Both the position numbers and the translations under genes were made by a program. Shown one piece after another: positions 53,577-64,000 of a DNA stretch of 64,000 nucleotides. The notes below the pieces were generated by a model. That model was not told the origin of the DNA and did no database searches. It saw only the letters and a list, made by a program, of their open reading frames with translations. The stretch is from Ichthyophis bannanicus (taxonomy: Eukaryota > Chordata > Amphibia > Gymnophiona > Ichthyophiidae), in the NCBI GenBank assembly GCA_033557465.1, contig CM066033.1, positions 387,693,289-387,757,288 on the forward strand, given 5' to 3'. Position 1 is the stretch's first letter; each line of letters opens with the position of its first letter.

Positions 53577-53970
53577 GGGCCCGATATTCAGCACCGGCAG
53601 CTAGTGTGCTAACGCGGCTAGCCGCCAGTGCTGAAAGTTAAACCCAGATTTTCAATGCTGGGGTCATATCCAGCCCCGGCCTTGAATATCTGGGTTAGCC
53701 ACATTTACCATTTGCTAACCAGGCAGTGGCGATATTGAGCCGCTGTCCAGTTAGTGATATATGGTGAACATTAAGCCAGGGTTTCCTACGCCTGGCCTTC
53801 GCCACATATTGCTAACTGGGCAGTGGCTCAATTTTGCGGCTGCCCGGTTAGCGAGCGGTGCTGTCTCTGCTCCGCTTTGGAATGCCCCCGTCACGACCCA
53901 GGTGTGTAGAGGCAGCAGCTGCAGATATTCAGCAGCAATAACTGTATAAATGCCACTGAATATCAGGCCC
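53577..53970. mobile_element. MITE with GGGCCCGATATTCAG ends, 394 bp
   Basis: GGGCCCGATATTCAG at left and CTGAATATCAGGCCC at right, with ATATA on both sides (53,572-53,576; 53,971-53,975). The interior has further inverted text (TAACCAGGCAGTGGC / GCTAACTGGGCAGTGGC). Superfamily uncertain; a 3-bp ATA target (Harbinger) would also fit. A fragment of similar text lies at 51,640-51,770. Confidence 0.65.
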
Positions 53971-53975
53971 ATATA

Positions 53976-54840
53976 TCTCCCCTCCCTCCAAAAGCCTAAC
54001 AAAAAAAATGTTTTCAAGCCTCAGTGGAATTCTCCCTCATCAGTGGTTCCATGTGATAACACGGGTAAAGAGTTCCACAACAACACTTCCAGGTATGCAG
54101 ATCCTAAGAAACCGCCTCAAGGCCCAATCATTCACCAACTCCACAACCAGGGATTCAGAATTATTAAAGGTTCAACCCAGGAGCACGCTGCAGGGAAAAT
54201 CAAGCCTGCACAGCTTTGGGATAGTCCATTAAATATTTGTAAACCTGTGCTATGTGATGTGATAAGCTTCTTAGAGCAAGCACTGTCTTGGTTTATATCT
54301 GTGTACAATGCTCTCTAGACCTAGTAGCATTAGGTTTATGTTTATTGCAAATTTTTCTATACTTACCTTTGCAAATACATGAGAGCTGCTTAAAATGTAA
54401 TCATAAAATGAAATAAAAGGATTCAGGGAGAGAAAAGAAGGAAGGAGAAGAATCCTTAGCTGTAGGCACCAGCAGAGCTAACCAAGGCCAAAAGCCAGAG
54501 AAAAGAAGTAGGCTTCAAGGTTAACTTTAAATCTTCAATGGGAGCTTTCTAAGCAGAGGCCTCTTGAACTAGAATTCCACTGGGGGCGGGGGAAGGGGGG
54601 GGAAGGTGGGTGCCAACATATAGAAGGCTGTCTTGCATGCACTGTTGAGTTGGGTACACGATGGAGAAGGGATGATAAGTAACGTGTCTTCTTGGGACTG
54701 CAAGGTGCAGGTGGGTATGTATGGAATAAGAAAGCTGGAGAGTTAAGGATCTTGAAAACCAGGTTAAGGATTTTGAATATTATTCCACATGTTATAGGGA
54801 ACCAACCGTTTTCAAGCAAAGGAGAGTAATATGATATTAT
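53976..54840. other. Unassigned sequence
   Basis: No gene. The minus-strand frame 54,819-54,535 is Pro/Ser-rich and motif-less. Confidence 0.4.
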
Positions 54841-54844
54841 CCAT

Positions 54845-55375
54845 CTTCAACCTTCCCCACGTCTTCTTCGCTCGGCTCACGGCAATCGCCTCTTCCTCCC
54901 CTCCCTATCTCAGGCCCACCTTAAACTCACCTGTCACTCTGCATTTTTCTTTCTAGGCCCTGCCTTATGGAATTCGCTCCCACTATCACTTCGTACTGAA
55001 TTATCACTCCCCCGTTTCAAAGCTCTCCTTAAAACTCATCTCTTCTGCCGGGCCTTCGATCTCCCCTCTTCCACCGATGGTGCCACATCCCCCAGTCGTG
55101 CCTCCCACTTTTCATAATATCCTCCCCTCATATTTTCATTTGCTCCTCTGCCCCTTTCCCTTCCCTGTCCCTTGTCACCATGTTCTTTCACTGGACCTGT
55201 CTCTGCTCTCTACCTTTTTCAGTTTTGACTATCCCTGTCCTGTCTATTGATGGTGTTCCTTTCTGACTTTATTTTCAGTAGCCTCTATCCATTTTGTATT
55301 GTACACCGCCCTGACGCCCCGGCATGGGCGGTTTATCAAACTCTGCTAATAAAGATAATTATTATTATTATTATT
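54845..55375 (+). pseudogene. L2-like LINE C-terminus and 3' tail
   Basis: Reads GPALWNSLPLSLRTELSLPRFKALLKTHLFCRAFDL, the L2 C-terminus. The UTR ends TTGTACACCGCCCTGACGCC...GGCGGTTTATCAAA and a (TTA)n tail to about 55,390. Confidence 0.85.
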
Positions 55376-55559
55376 ATTATTTATTATTACCTGCTCACTA
55401 TAGGACATATTTATTCTCACTATATTTAGCATATTTACTCTTTAATTTAATTAACTTCTTATCCACGGCATTAATAATTAACCAAAATATCCATGTATAT
55501 AGTTGCCATGTATATAGTTATTTATATATAATTACCATGTTTTACCAAGTTTATTTACC

Positions 55560-55682
55560 TTGTTCATTGTAAAAAACCAATGCTGTTTATACCATTGTGT
55601 TTATATTTGTTCATGTGTAAACCGCACTGATTTAAGAGCGCGGTATATAAGAAAAATAAATAAATAAATAAATAAATAAATA
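55560..55682 (+). repeat. L2-type 3' tail
   Basis: GTGTAAACCGCACTGATTTAAGAGCGCGGTATATAAG, then (AAAT)n. No coding part is attached. Confidence 0.7.
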
Positions 55683-55699
55683 TAATTGTTTGTTTTTAG

Positions 55700-56461
55700 A
55701 GAGATGAATGAGCTTCAGTATTTTGGACAAGCAGTAGCCTTCTGAGGGAACATAGAGGGAGTCCATTACAGAGGGCTTTGCAGTTAGTAATTAAGTTGAC
55801 ATGATAAATGCATGGAAAAAAATGAAAGAATGCATCTTATCATGGTGTGAACAAACAGATCATATGTGATGCAGATTAAAGAAGTAAGACTTCACAACAG
55901 AGAATATCTGGTCTGAACTTGAGGTCTGGATCAAGAAAGGATCCTAGCACTCACAGAGAACTGGAAACTGAAAGCTGTTGTCCTGCTAAGATGGGTGAAG
56001 TGAACAGAGAAGTATGCCAGCCAGAAATCTACATAGCAGAGCACTTAGATCAGTTGAATTTGAGCCAAATTTTGACAAGCCACTGGACAATTCTATCAGA
56101 CAGTGGTTAGAAGGAATCAAGTCAGGTAAGAGAGATCTACATAATGAACTAGTTCAACATCATCCACAGAAAAGGCTCTACTAATGCTCTTGGATTTAGC
56201 AAATGTATCAAGAGGGCTGAGAAATAAGTTGAAAAGGATGGGCAAAAGTACAGAGCCTGCAGCACTCCACAACTTAAGGGTTGTTGACTAGAGTGAGTGG
56301 ATTTGGTTTGGAAACTAAATGACCTGGGAGAATGGAATCATTTCAGCATAATACCCCCAAAAAATAAGATCTGATAGACTATGAAAAAGCAAGTCATGGT
56401 CAACTAGGTCAAAGGTGGATGAAAGATCATGGGATACAGTAAGGACAGCTTTATAAGACTC
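55700..56461 (-). pseudogene. L2-like reverse transcriptase relic, part 2
   Basis: On the minus strand HDLSSTFDLVDHDLL (first catalytic block), AAGSVLLPILFNLFLSPLD and FSVDDVELV (catalytic box; family YADD, here SVDD). Broken by stops. Its upstream part continues beyond E4 at 58,674. Confidence 0.7.
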
Positions 56462-56649
56462 TAAGGGGTACGTTTACTAAACCGTCTTAATGTTAGGGGC
56501 CCTAGTTGCAGCGATAATGTGAAGAATGCCATATAAGGAGTGGGCGTTCCAGTCCTAAGGTAGCAAGAATCTGTATCGCGTGATAGTGGGCGCCGTAGCA
56601 CATTAACGCGCGTTAACCCTAAGTACATGCCAGCACAGTGCTAGAAGCT

Positions 56650-56720
56650 ATAGCAATGTAGCCCACTGGTTACTGCAATGATGGTGGAGGCAGAGGTCAT
56701 GGGTTCAATCCTGCAGTGGT
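56650..56720 (+). repeat. tRNA-like unit in E4
   Basis: TGTAGCCCACTGGTTACTGC and GGTTCAATCC, then CTGTCTGAGGCATTTTC with a TTTT run, as after the E2 units. Confidence 0.6.
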
Positions 56721-56764
56721 GTAATCTAAAAAGGCTGTCTGAGGCATTTTCTTTTAATTTAAAT

Positions 56765-57005
56765 CAGTGCTCCCAGCAAAAACACCCTCACAGTGCCATA
56801 AACTAAGGTGCCTCATAAGGCGCCCTATAAGGCGACCCATAGGTCACATTATAAAGTGCCATGTCTGCCAAGGCACCCTATAATGCGCCCTATAGGGCGC
56901 TGTATAGGGTGCGTTATAGGGCGCTTTACAGGGTGCCCTATAAGGTGCCTATGAGGCACCTTAGGCTACAGCACTGTGAGGGTGTTTCTGCTGGCAGCAC
57001 TGACT
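56765..57005. repeat. Palindromic ladder of E4 (clearest copy)
   Basis: Arms AGTGCTCCCAGCAAAAACACCCTCACAGTGCC and ...GCACTGTGAGGGTGTTTCTGCTGGCAGCACT are near-perfect inverses. They enclose GGCGCCCTATAAGG, GCGCCCTATAGGGCGC, TATAGGGTGCG and TATAGGGCGC, each a short palindrome, forming a nearly continuous hairpin. Confidence 0.8.
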
Positions 57006-57084
57006 CTCCGTGAGGCTTTGGATAGTGGAGCCTGTGGGTGTGAGTGTGGGTGTTGGTGTTTGTGCCCCTGTTGGCCGCTGCTCT

Positions 57085-57288
57085 AGGGCAGAGGTTCCCA
57101 ACTCCAGTCCTGGTGGGCCAAACACTGTTCAGGTTTTCATGCTGTCACTAATGAATATGCATGAGATACATTTGCATACAATGGGGGCGATGCATACAAA
57201 TGCAGCACAGGCATATTTATTAGGGACAGCATGAAATCTGAATGGTGTTTGGCCCTCCAGGACTGCAGTTGGGAAGCTCTACTCTAGG
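57085..57288. repeat. Palindromic hAT-type MITE module in E4
   Basis: GGGCAGAGGTTCCCAACTCCAGTCCTGG...AATGAATATGCATGAGATAC... and the inverse ...GGCCCTCCAGGACTGCAGTTGGGAAGCTCTACTC. Confidence 0.7.
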
Positions 57289-57429
57289 GATTGCACATGT
57301 TTATGGTGTCTGTGCTCTGTAGGGTAAAATATAGGCATTTAAGCATGTTTAATTTATCTGCAATAAAGGTTCCATCTTTATTACCACGGTTTAGTACTGG
57401 GTAAAATATGGGGACAGGGTTGGCAGGAG

Positions 57430-57505
57430 CCACAGCTGGGACTTGACCTTGTGACCTTCTGCCCCTGAACACACTGGCTGTGTGTACTGCACCAAACTGT
57501 TGCCA
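57430..57505 (-). repeat. tRNA-like unit in E4 (inverted)
   Basis: On the minus strand GTTTGGTGCAGTACACACAGCC and GGTCAAGTCCC. Equivalent to the units in the 455 bp dimers of E2, E3 and E5. Confidence 0.55.
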
Positions 57506-58673
57506 CAGGGGCAGATCATTCCCTGGGGATACCATGACTGTTCATTAGACAGACCTTTTCTGTTGCAGTGCACGGCACCCACCTAAACGGGGCTTGGCTG
57601 TGGTCTGCTGTAGGTAGATGCCACTGCCCCCTCCACCACCAGCACCCCTCCGCCACCATGCTGCCATGCCATTATGCCGGTGGTGCTGGTGGTGCGCAGT
57701 CCCAGGCCATCCAGTATGCTGGTAGGCAGCTGCCTATGGTGTGGGTTCTCGGGTAGGGGTGCCTACATGGACATGCGCGCTTCCCCCCCCCCCCACACCG
57801 CCTGCCAATGTTATGTGCCCTTGGGGGTACCTGCTTGGTAATATTCCCTATGACACTGTAGGACACACACTTGTGCCCATGTTGGTCCCTCGTCAGTTGC
57901 TGTCTTGCTGCTTTACAGTTTCGGCATCCCTATGTGCCACCTAGGCATCTACCTAGTCCGCACTGTGCCCCAGCTGGACCACAGCATGTGCCGCCTGCAG
58001 ACCCCTGTATCCCATTTACAGCATCAGTACAGTTGCCCTTTCCTATGTGCCCACTCTGCTGTTGCTGCACATGTGCACGCCCTAACAAACCTGCCCAATA
58101 TAAACAACAAAAACCCTGATCACCGCTATTTCAATGTGGGATCATTCACTTTGTAGGGGGACAGAGCATAGACCCTTCCAAACATGATATCTTCCTTTTT
58201 ACGCTTTGTCAGTAGTGTTGCTTTATGTTTATCATTAATATCACTATTGACCAGCTTAGTTATTGGGATTTCAGATGTGGTTCTGGTCATTCTATATGTT
58301 TATTTGCCTTTTTGGTTCCTGCACATGTATCACTACTATCACTTTTCTGGGTTTCCCTGCCTTTGCTGTACATTGCTGACTGAAATGGTTTCTCTCTCCT
58401 GCAAATGTGCCTTTAACGCGAGGGTTTCACTGGCGTTAATGTTCAGACCCGGATTTCACAGCGTTAGTGTGCCTGGAGCCTCTCCCCGCCCACTATCCAC
58501 CCATTGACCCCTATCGCCGCCCTCTGGGAGGCCTTACTCCACCCTTCAGAGCCAGATTTCACAGCGTTAGTGTGCCTTAATGCCGCTGCCGACGTTATCG
58601 TGCGATAACGTTACATATCGCGCGATAATGTCGCTGCTGCTACGTTAAGACGGTTTAGTAAACATACCCCTAA

Positions 58674-58785
58674 GAATCCTCTTACTTCACTCAGTAGTGT
58701 GAGGATACAGGTTTTCGAGCCTTGATGTTCACGAAAGCTGAACTGTCGAGGATGTAACATATTGGTTTCATCTAGATAACTATTA
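58674..58785 (-). pseudogene. L2-like reverse transcriptase relic, part 1
   Basis: The minus strand reads LHPRQFSFRE and KTCILTLLSEVRGFL, the region just before the first catalytic block (family PxQFGFR...ETALL). It continues across E4 to the text at 56,461. Confidence 0.6.
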
Positions 58786-60195
58786 TTTATTTAGCTATGC
58801 TTATATACCGCTTTTCACCATGTCAAAACAGTTTACAATAAACAAGAAGGGATGCAGCAAACAGGTCGTAACATATTTTCGGGGGGGGGGGGGGTCAGCA
58901 TGGAGTTTATTATATTTACATTCCTGATTTGGTATGCATCAGGGTTTCCTAACTTATCTACAATTCTCTTTTGTCTCTTGGTCTCAGCTTATCTGATGTT
59001 CAACATGGACATGTTTCAATGGGTGGTGCTCTGTTCTGTGAATGTGGGTCTTTAGTTGTTTTCTGAATGAGGAGAGGTCCTTGTTGCTTCAGATTTTGGT
59101 TGGGAGAGTTCCATAGTAATGGGGCATAGAGGTCAAATGCACTGTTACAAGTTTGGTGATTGAACCTTGTCCTTTTATGTGGCACAGTCAGCACATTGTT
59201 TGTGGCCTGCCGTGTTGGTCTTCCAGATTTCAGTCATGCTAGTAGGGTATGAAGATGCAATGTTTGTTGCTGGTGTAGTGCTCTGTGTATCAGTACTAAT
59301 CTTTTATACTTGATCCGACCTTCCAACAGAAGGTTGTGGAGATGTTTTAGGACTAGGGTGATGCGATCCAATTTCTTCACCCTTTGAATGAACCTGGCTG
59401 TTGTGTTAAGGGCTGTTCGTAGCGAGTTGAGAGTGGAGATTGGGAGTCCTTGGTATATCACATTACAATAGTCCAGGTGGGGGAGTGTCATTGTAAGACT
59501 GCTCTGAAGTCCTGGGAGTCTAGGAGTGATCTGAGGCACTGTATCATCTTGGTTTTGAATAATATTGTCCTTGCAGTTTTTGCAAGCTGTTGCTTGAACG
59601 ATAGGGTTTGGTCGAGAATGATTCCCAGGTACTTTATTTGTGTTTGGACTCTTATTTGGGTTGTTCCTAGGGTGAGGTGTGTTGGTGGGGTAAAGGTTTG
59701 ATCCTTTGTGACAAATAATGCTTCTGTCTTTTTGAGGTTTATCATGTGATTATTCTCCTGGAGCCATCTGGAGACATCGTTGAAGCAGTTTAGTAACTGT
59801 GGGTTTACTGGATTTGCAGTAGCTATTGGTCCATAAAGCATAATGTCGTCTGTGTATATGTGAAAGTTTATTTTGTGTGTCCGTATTATGGAACAGAGTG
59901 GTTGTAAATAGATGTTAAAGAGTACTACCAATAGTGAGGAATTTTGTGGTGTTTCTTGGGTCTGTCGGTATGGGGAGGAGGTGACGGTGCTGGTTCAAAT
60001 TAGTTGATACCTATCCGTTAGGTAGGACTGGAATCATTGCAGAACTTTGTCCTGTATGCCTGTTTCTTGCAGTCTGTGTAGGAGAATGCTGTGTGAGACG
60101 TTATCAAATGTTGCTGATATGTCCAGAAAGATGAGTGTGTATCCCATATGTTTGGTTTGCATTCCTTTGATTAGTGTATTTATTAGTGAGACTAT
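58786..60195 (-). pseudogene. L2-like LINE 3' half, decayed
   Basis: On the minus strand LIFLDISATFDNVSHSILLHRL (60,140), VVLFNIYLQPL, IYTDDIMLYG (catalytic box, YTDD), NNHMINLKKTEAL, LPHLDYCNVIYQGLP and LYAPLLWNS. The L2-type tail lies at 58,790-58,850 (TTATATACCGC...CAGTTTACA). Stops and frame changes break it into pieces, the longest 59,931-59,488. A G-run of 15 lies at 58,879. E5 has inserted at its left-reading end. Confidence 0.82.
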
Positions 60196-61009
60196 GGGGC
60201 ATGTTTACTAAAAACCGCTAATTAGCGCGCCGCAAAATAGCGCACTAAAAGCGGTACTTAAGAGCGCTTAAACACCCCGCAAACGTGCGATGAAGCCCCG
60301 CACACTTGCGCTTCACAGTAACGGGTGCCGCACAAGTACGTGCCCGCAAATGTCCGATAGAGGCGTGGAAATGCTAACGGAGGGCGGAGGAAGGCCCAGG
60401 AGGGACGGAGAGAAGGGGTTAATGGGCAGGGAAGGGGAGGGGAGAGGCGCCCCGCACATTATCGGGGCTGAATTTCCAAAAAAAAATAGCGCGAGTGAAT
60501 CACTCGCGTTAGAATGCATTTAAAGGGAAGAGAAACCATTTCCGTCAGCAATGTACAGCAAAACCGGGGAAACCTGAAAAACGTGAGCAGTGTGATACAT
60601 GTGCCCAGCACAAAAGTGCAATTATAAATAGAAAATGACCACCACAAAAATATGAAAAATAGTAATTCAGTTGGGGAACAGTTATAGTGATGGGCAAAAC
60701 TAGATAACACACCCAGGAAAGCTCCAAAAAAAAGAAATGATTTATGGAAAGGTGTACGGAGCGGAGACTCGTCCAAAAAACATTTCCCTTTTTCTGGAGC
60801 TGTCCTGGGAGTGTTATCTAGGGTTGCCCATTAATATCACTGTTGCCCAGCTTGGGTATATGTTTTCCCCCTTTGTTCCGTGGTCATCCCCGGGTTTTAT
60901 TTGCACATTTGTCACCACACAGGGTGAAGGAGCCCACAGTAAAAATGCATACAGCAGGGTTTGTGACTCCATCCTGCCAGGTTTACTACCTCCAGGGGCT
61001 GCCCTGTCT

Positions 61010-61688
61010 CTGTGGCCATAGTGTGGTGCAGAGGACATAGCCATGACCTCTAGGACTAGAAGGCCAGAGGTTCAAATCCCAGCTGGGGCACTTGCCAGTC
61101 CAGTCCATATATTTTACCCACCACTAAACAAAGATAGAGCAGACACCCCTGTATTGCAGGGAACATAAGCATGGGGGAAACACCCATATGTTACCCAACA
61201 CCGCACACACACCACAACAATGGGCATACCTACAGCCAAGTCCCCCAAATGCAGTCCCGTACTGCCACATTGCAATCAGGTCATCTGCTTTTTCCGAGAG
61301 AAGCTCATGCCAGCATGTTGGCGCACGAGTACATGTGGTGCAGGGGGCAGTGGCAGCTAGCCACAGAGGACAGAGGCCAAGCCATGTGCAGGCTGGCACA
61401 GTCCACTGCAACACACAGGCCCTGCCGGATCCACAGGCATGGACATTCCAGGGAATCCAGCCAATCTGTGGCTACAAGGTGGTGCAGTGCACACAGACAG
61501 TGCATACACGAACAGAAGGTCACAGGTTCAAAGCCCAGCTGGGGCTATCACCAATCCTTCCCACATATTTTTCCCACAGCTACACAGTGATAGTAAGGAC
61601 AAACCTTTTGTGGCGAGGACATATGCAATGGTACTACGTCTATCTTTTACCCCACTGAGCACAGACACCATGTACAGGGGCAGTACCT
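61010..61688 (+). repeat. 455 bp tandem dimer of E5 with two tRNA-like units
   Basis: GTGTGGTGCAGAGGACATAGCC with GGTTCAAATCCC (61,070), and GGTGGTGCAGTGCACACAGAC with GGTTCAAAGCCC (61,525), each followed by AGCTGGGGC. Confidence 0.7.
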
Positions 61689-61689
61689 A

Positions 61690-61892
61690 GAGCAGAATCT
61701 CCCAAATGCAGTCCTGGTGGGCCACACACCAGTCAGGGTCCATGCTGCCACTCATACAAATGCCTGTGCTGTATATCTATGCACCACCCCCATGGCATGT
61801 AGATGTATCTCATGCATATTCATGAGGAACAGCAGGTAAACCCGATCAGTGTGATGCAAACCTGGACTGGAGTTGGGAATCTCTGCCGTAAG
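61690..61892. repeat. Palindromic hAT-type MITE module in E5
   Basis: AGAGCAGAATCTCCCAAATGCAGTCCTGG...CATATTCATGAGGAACAG...CTGGACTGGAGTTGGGAATCTCTGC. Confidence 0.65.
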
Positions 61893-62029
61893 GCAGCAGC
61901 CAACAGGGGCAGACACACCCACACCCACACCCACACCCACACGCCCCATTGGCCAATGTCTCCTGGAGAGGCAGAACATTGGACCCTGCGTGCATCTCCC
62001 AATACTAGCACCTGCATACCCTAGCAATG

Positions 62030-64000
62030 TAACCCTACACCTGAGGTATACGGTACACAGCTCTGAGACGCTTGCTAGGAGTACTGGCAGATAGATATCC
62101 ATACGTTACGCACATACTGCTAGTTGACCCCATCCGAACAATCTGTATGGTGTTTGCGGTGCGTGCTCCAGCCCTTGCCTCTGACGGTGTTCACCACCCT
62201 GGGGAGTGACTCCCAGCAGTACTGTGTAGCATATCCATGCCTTGCCGTGCCCAGCACAGGTTTGGTGGGCAAGGCTAATTACCTCCTCAATAGTAGCACC
62301 ATGATGGCATAGGTGTGGAATTGTGTGTCTGTCTATACCAGTGTTTCCCAACCCAGTCCTACGGGGCACACCGGCCAGTCAGGTTTTCGGGATATCCCTA
62401 ATGACTATGCATGAGATATATATGCATTAGAGATATCCTGCCAACCTGACTGGTTTGTGGCCCTCCAGGGCTGGATTTGGAGACCCCTGCCTTACACCTC
62501 TGTCATTTAAGATTGTGAGTGGGCAAGGTGCAGATGTCCTAGACATCGAAAGGGTATATAGAATGTGACACATTCCTCCTCGATTCTCACCACCACCAAA
62601 ATATTGTCTATTAGACAACATTATGGTGGTGGTGAGAATCGAGGAGGAATGTGTCACATTCTATATACCCTTTCGATGTCTAGGACATCTGCACCTTGCC
62701 CACTCACAATCTTAAATGACAGAGGTGTAAGGCAGGGGTCTCCAAATCCAGCCCTGGAGGGCCACAAACCAGTCAGGTTGGCAGGATATCTCTAATGCAT
62801 ATATATCTCATGCATAGTCATTAGGGATATCCCGAAAACCTGACTGGCCGGTGTGCCCCGTAGGACTGGGTTGGGAAACACTGGTCTATACAGTGGGTGT
62901 TGGCTGCATGCCCCTTCCACAGCCCACACTGCCAACACTGTTGCCAGTATTGGCCTGCCAATGTGCATAATGAGTAGCAAGGGACCATGGGTATATCTCA
63001 GACAGAGTGGACTGACCAGGATGCAGCTGCACAGGGCATAGGGCACTGGCAGGGGCATGGTAGTGCCCGGCCACCACCTACACAGACAGGGTGACCTCAG
63101 TATGTGCTGCTGGGGGATCACTCACCCTGAGTGTGCAGTGATGGCAGCATGGCTAGGCACCCCCATAGTGCTATATTGTGATTCTCCCATGTGATATGTA
63201 TGGGTGTCCTGTGGGGGGTCTCTTCATGGACTTGTCTGTGTGTGCTGCCACCCCAGTTGTGGGTGCATGCATGTCCATCAGGATCAGCCAGCAGACTGTT
63301 CACAGCTGATATGTGTTGTGATGGAGTGCCTTGCAGGGTGCAGTGGCTGATGGCTTGCTGCAGGTGAATATCAGATAGTGGTGGGGGTGCATCTTTGAAT
63401 ATCCAGGCCTAATGTGTTGTGTGTGGGTGTGGGTGGAGCTACTTGGACTGCCCTGTAGGGTGTCTGTTCCCTAGCAGGACTGGGGTTGATGGTCCACTCT
63501 GCTGCCATTGGGGGGGGGGGGGGTGGGGGGGGGGTTTGTCATCTGTTGGGGGAAGCCCTATTTTATCCACCTGGGGGGTCCCCCACTGACTGAGCCAGAC
63601 AGAGATCTCCAGAATGTTTATGCAGCACCTACCTATTCCACAGGTTATTGCTGCTTTGGAGCTCTGACATGGCTGCATTCAGCCATGCCTGGTGTTGTGG
63701 ACCTGGTCCTGGGCGCAACATCTCACACTCAGGGTGAGCACAGTAACCGCACAATGTGATGGTGTTTAGCTACTCTTTGCCGTTTGTCCACCCACTCAGG
63801 ACACCCTACCAGGCCGAGGTGCTGTGTGGGTGCACACGGACACTTCCCCCTACCAGGCCGGGGAGCTTTAGGGGTGCATTTCCCATCCTGTGTTCAATCG
63901 TGGACAGCTGATTTGCATGTGCAGTGCATCATGGGTACGGGTGGTTCACAACAGCAGACTGTCAGTGAGGTGACGTACAGGCTATCTGCAGCCAGCCAGG
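62030..64000 (+). repeat. Shared core block of E5
   Basis: Counterpart of 37,050-38,560, interrupted by the hAT palindrome. A G-run region (63,510-63,535) could form a quadruplex. Non-coding. Confidence 0.6.
62339..62883. mobile_element. 545 bp near-perfect palindromic hAT-type element
   Basis: Starts CAGTGTTTCCCAACCCAGTCC, ends in its exact inverse, and is flanked by the exact 8-bp direct repeat GTCTATAC (62,331-62,338; 62,884-62,891). The two arms of about 270 bp differ only near the centre (62,590-62,635). Each arm holds a full palindromic MITE-type end plus about 120 bp of other sequence. The same site in E3 (37,344-37,363) is empty. Two identical-looking 76-codon frames on opposite strands are just the mirror image of each other. 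Confidence 0.9.

Larger units (their letters stand above)
56465..58670 (-). mobile_element. E4: 2.2 kb deletion derivative of the E family
   Basis: Starts GGGGTACGTTTACTAAACCG, ends CGGTTTAGTAAACATACCCC, and is flanked by TAA on both sides (56,462-56,464; 58,671-58,673). A end left, B end right. Holds one tRNA-like unit, one ladder, the palindromic MITE, a single 455 bp-type unit with an inverted tRNA-like unit, and the B end. The shared core block is absent. Inserted in an L2; excision rejoins the L2 text in frame. Confidence 0.88.
60196..64000 (+). mobile_element. E5: further E-family element, runs off the window
   Basis: Starts GGGGCATGTTTACTAAAAACCGC after TAT, with a B-end block (GGTTAATGGGCAGGG, GAATCACTCGCGTTAGAAT, GGGAAGAGAAACCATTT) as in E3. 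The module order follows E3: 455 bp dimer (61,010-61,690), palindromic MITE, shared core block. The A end lies beyond 64,000. Confidence 0.8.

Noticed and set aside
62427..62795. Two identical 76-codon ORFs on opposite strands
   Set aside because: They are the mirror images produced by the palindrome, with no codon or protein signature.

Overview
This is eukaryotic, almost certainly vertebrate, DNA with no convincing host gene. Nearly everything recognisable is a transposable element or a relic of one: CR1- and L2-type LINEs, a Penelope-like element, PIF/Harbinger, hAT and Tc1/mariner DNA transposons, CORE-SINE-like pieces and 1.5 kb TG...CA repeats that look like solo LTRs. The mix, the density of nesting and the vertebrate-type codon and splice context suggest a large-genome amphibian (a caecilian would fit), but the species is an inference.

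Layout. 1-4.7 kb: two L2-like LINE fragments, the second split by a 1,495 bp TG...CA repeat. 5.3-9.4 kb: a CORE-SINE piece and a decayed Harbinger transposase, itself split by a CR1. 9.8-43 kb: an apparent Penelope-like locus. Its reverse transcriptase is interrupted at 10,223 by a 21.6 kb Harbinger-type element (E1, 10,224-31,822, 3-bp duplication ATA). The Penelope frame resumes at 31,826 and ends in a GIY-YIG-like domain near 33.2 kb. Pseudo-LTR pieces lie in inverted orientation at about 9.8-10.15 kb and 41.3-43.0 kb. E1 carries a DDE transposase (15.2-17.3 kb, +), a divergent Myb/SANT-like gene (14.1-14.7 kb, -) and two diverged copies of an unrecognised third gene (11.9-12.9 and 28.4-29.4 kb, +). 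Inside E1 is an LTR-like repeat on the minus strand, which is in turn split by a 4.86 kb non-autonomous relative (E2, 21,711-26,570).

35.4-39.9 kb holds a second 4.5 kb relative (E3, duplication TAG). 41.3-42.7 kb has a mariner MITE and a 1.1 kb hAT element with an 8-bp duplication. 43.3-45.9 kb is a long CR1 open frame. 46.6-47.4 kb is a Tc1 pseudogene. 48.8-50.4 kb is the second TG...CA repeat, which keeps an open 285-codon frame. 52.3-56.5 kb is L2 debris and a MITE. 56.5-58.7 kb is a short relative (E4, duplication TAA) inside an L2. 58.8-60.2 kb is another L2. From 60.2 kb to the window end is the start of E5.

The most coherent biological unit is the E1-E5 Harbinger-type family. All start or end with GGGGTATGTTTACTAAA-type inverted termini and have distinguishable 'A' and 'B' ends. 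Inside they share a fixed order of modules: several tRNA-like units with pol III box A/B-like motifs, alternating with long palindromic 'ladders' built of CCTATAGGGCGCC-like units, plus a 455 bp tandem dimer. E1 looks like a possible (now decayed) autonomous source; E2-E5 look like its non-coding passengers. Insertion order read from nesting: Penelope, then E1, then the LTR-like repeat, then E2.
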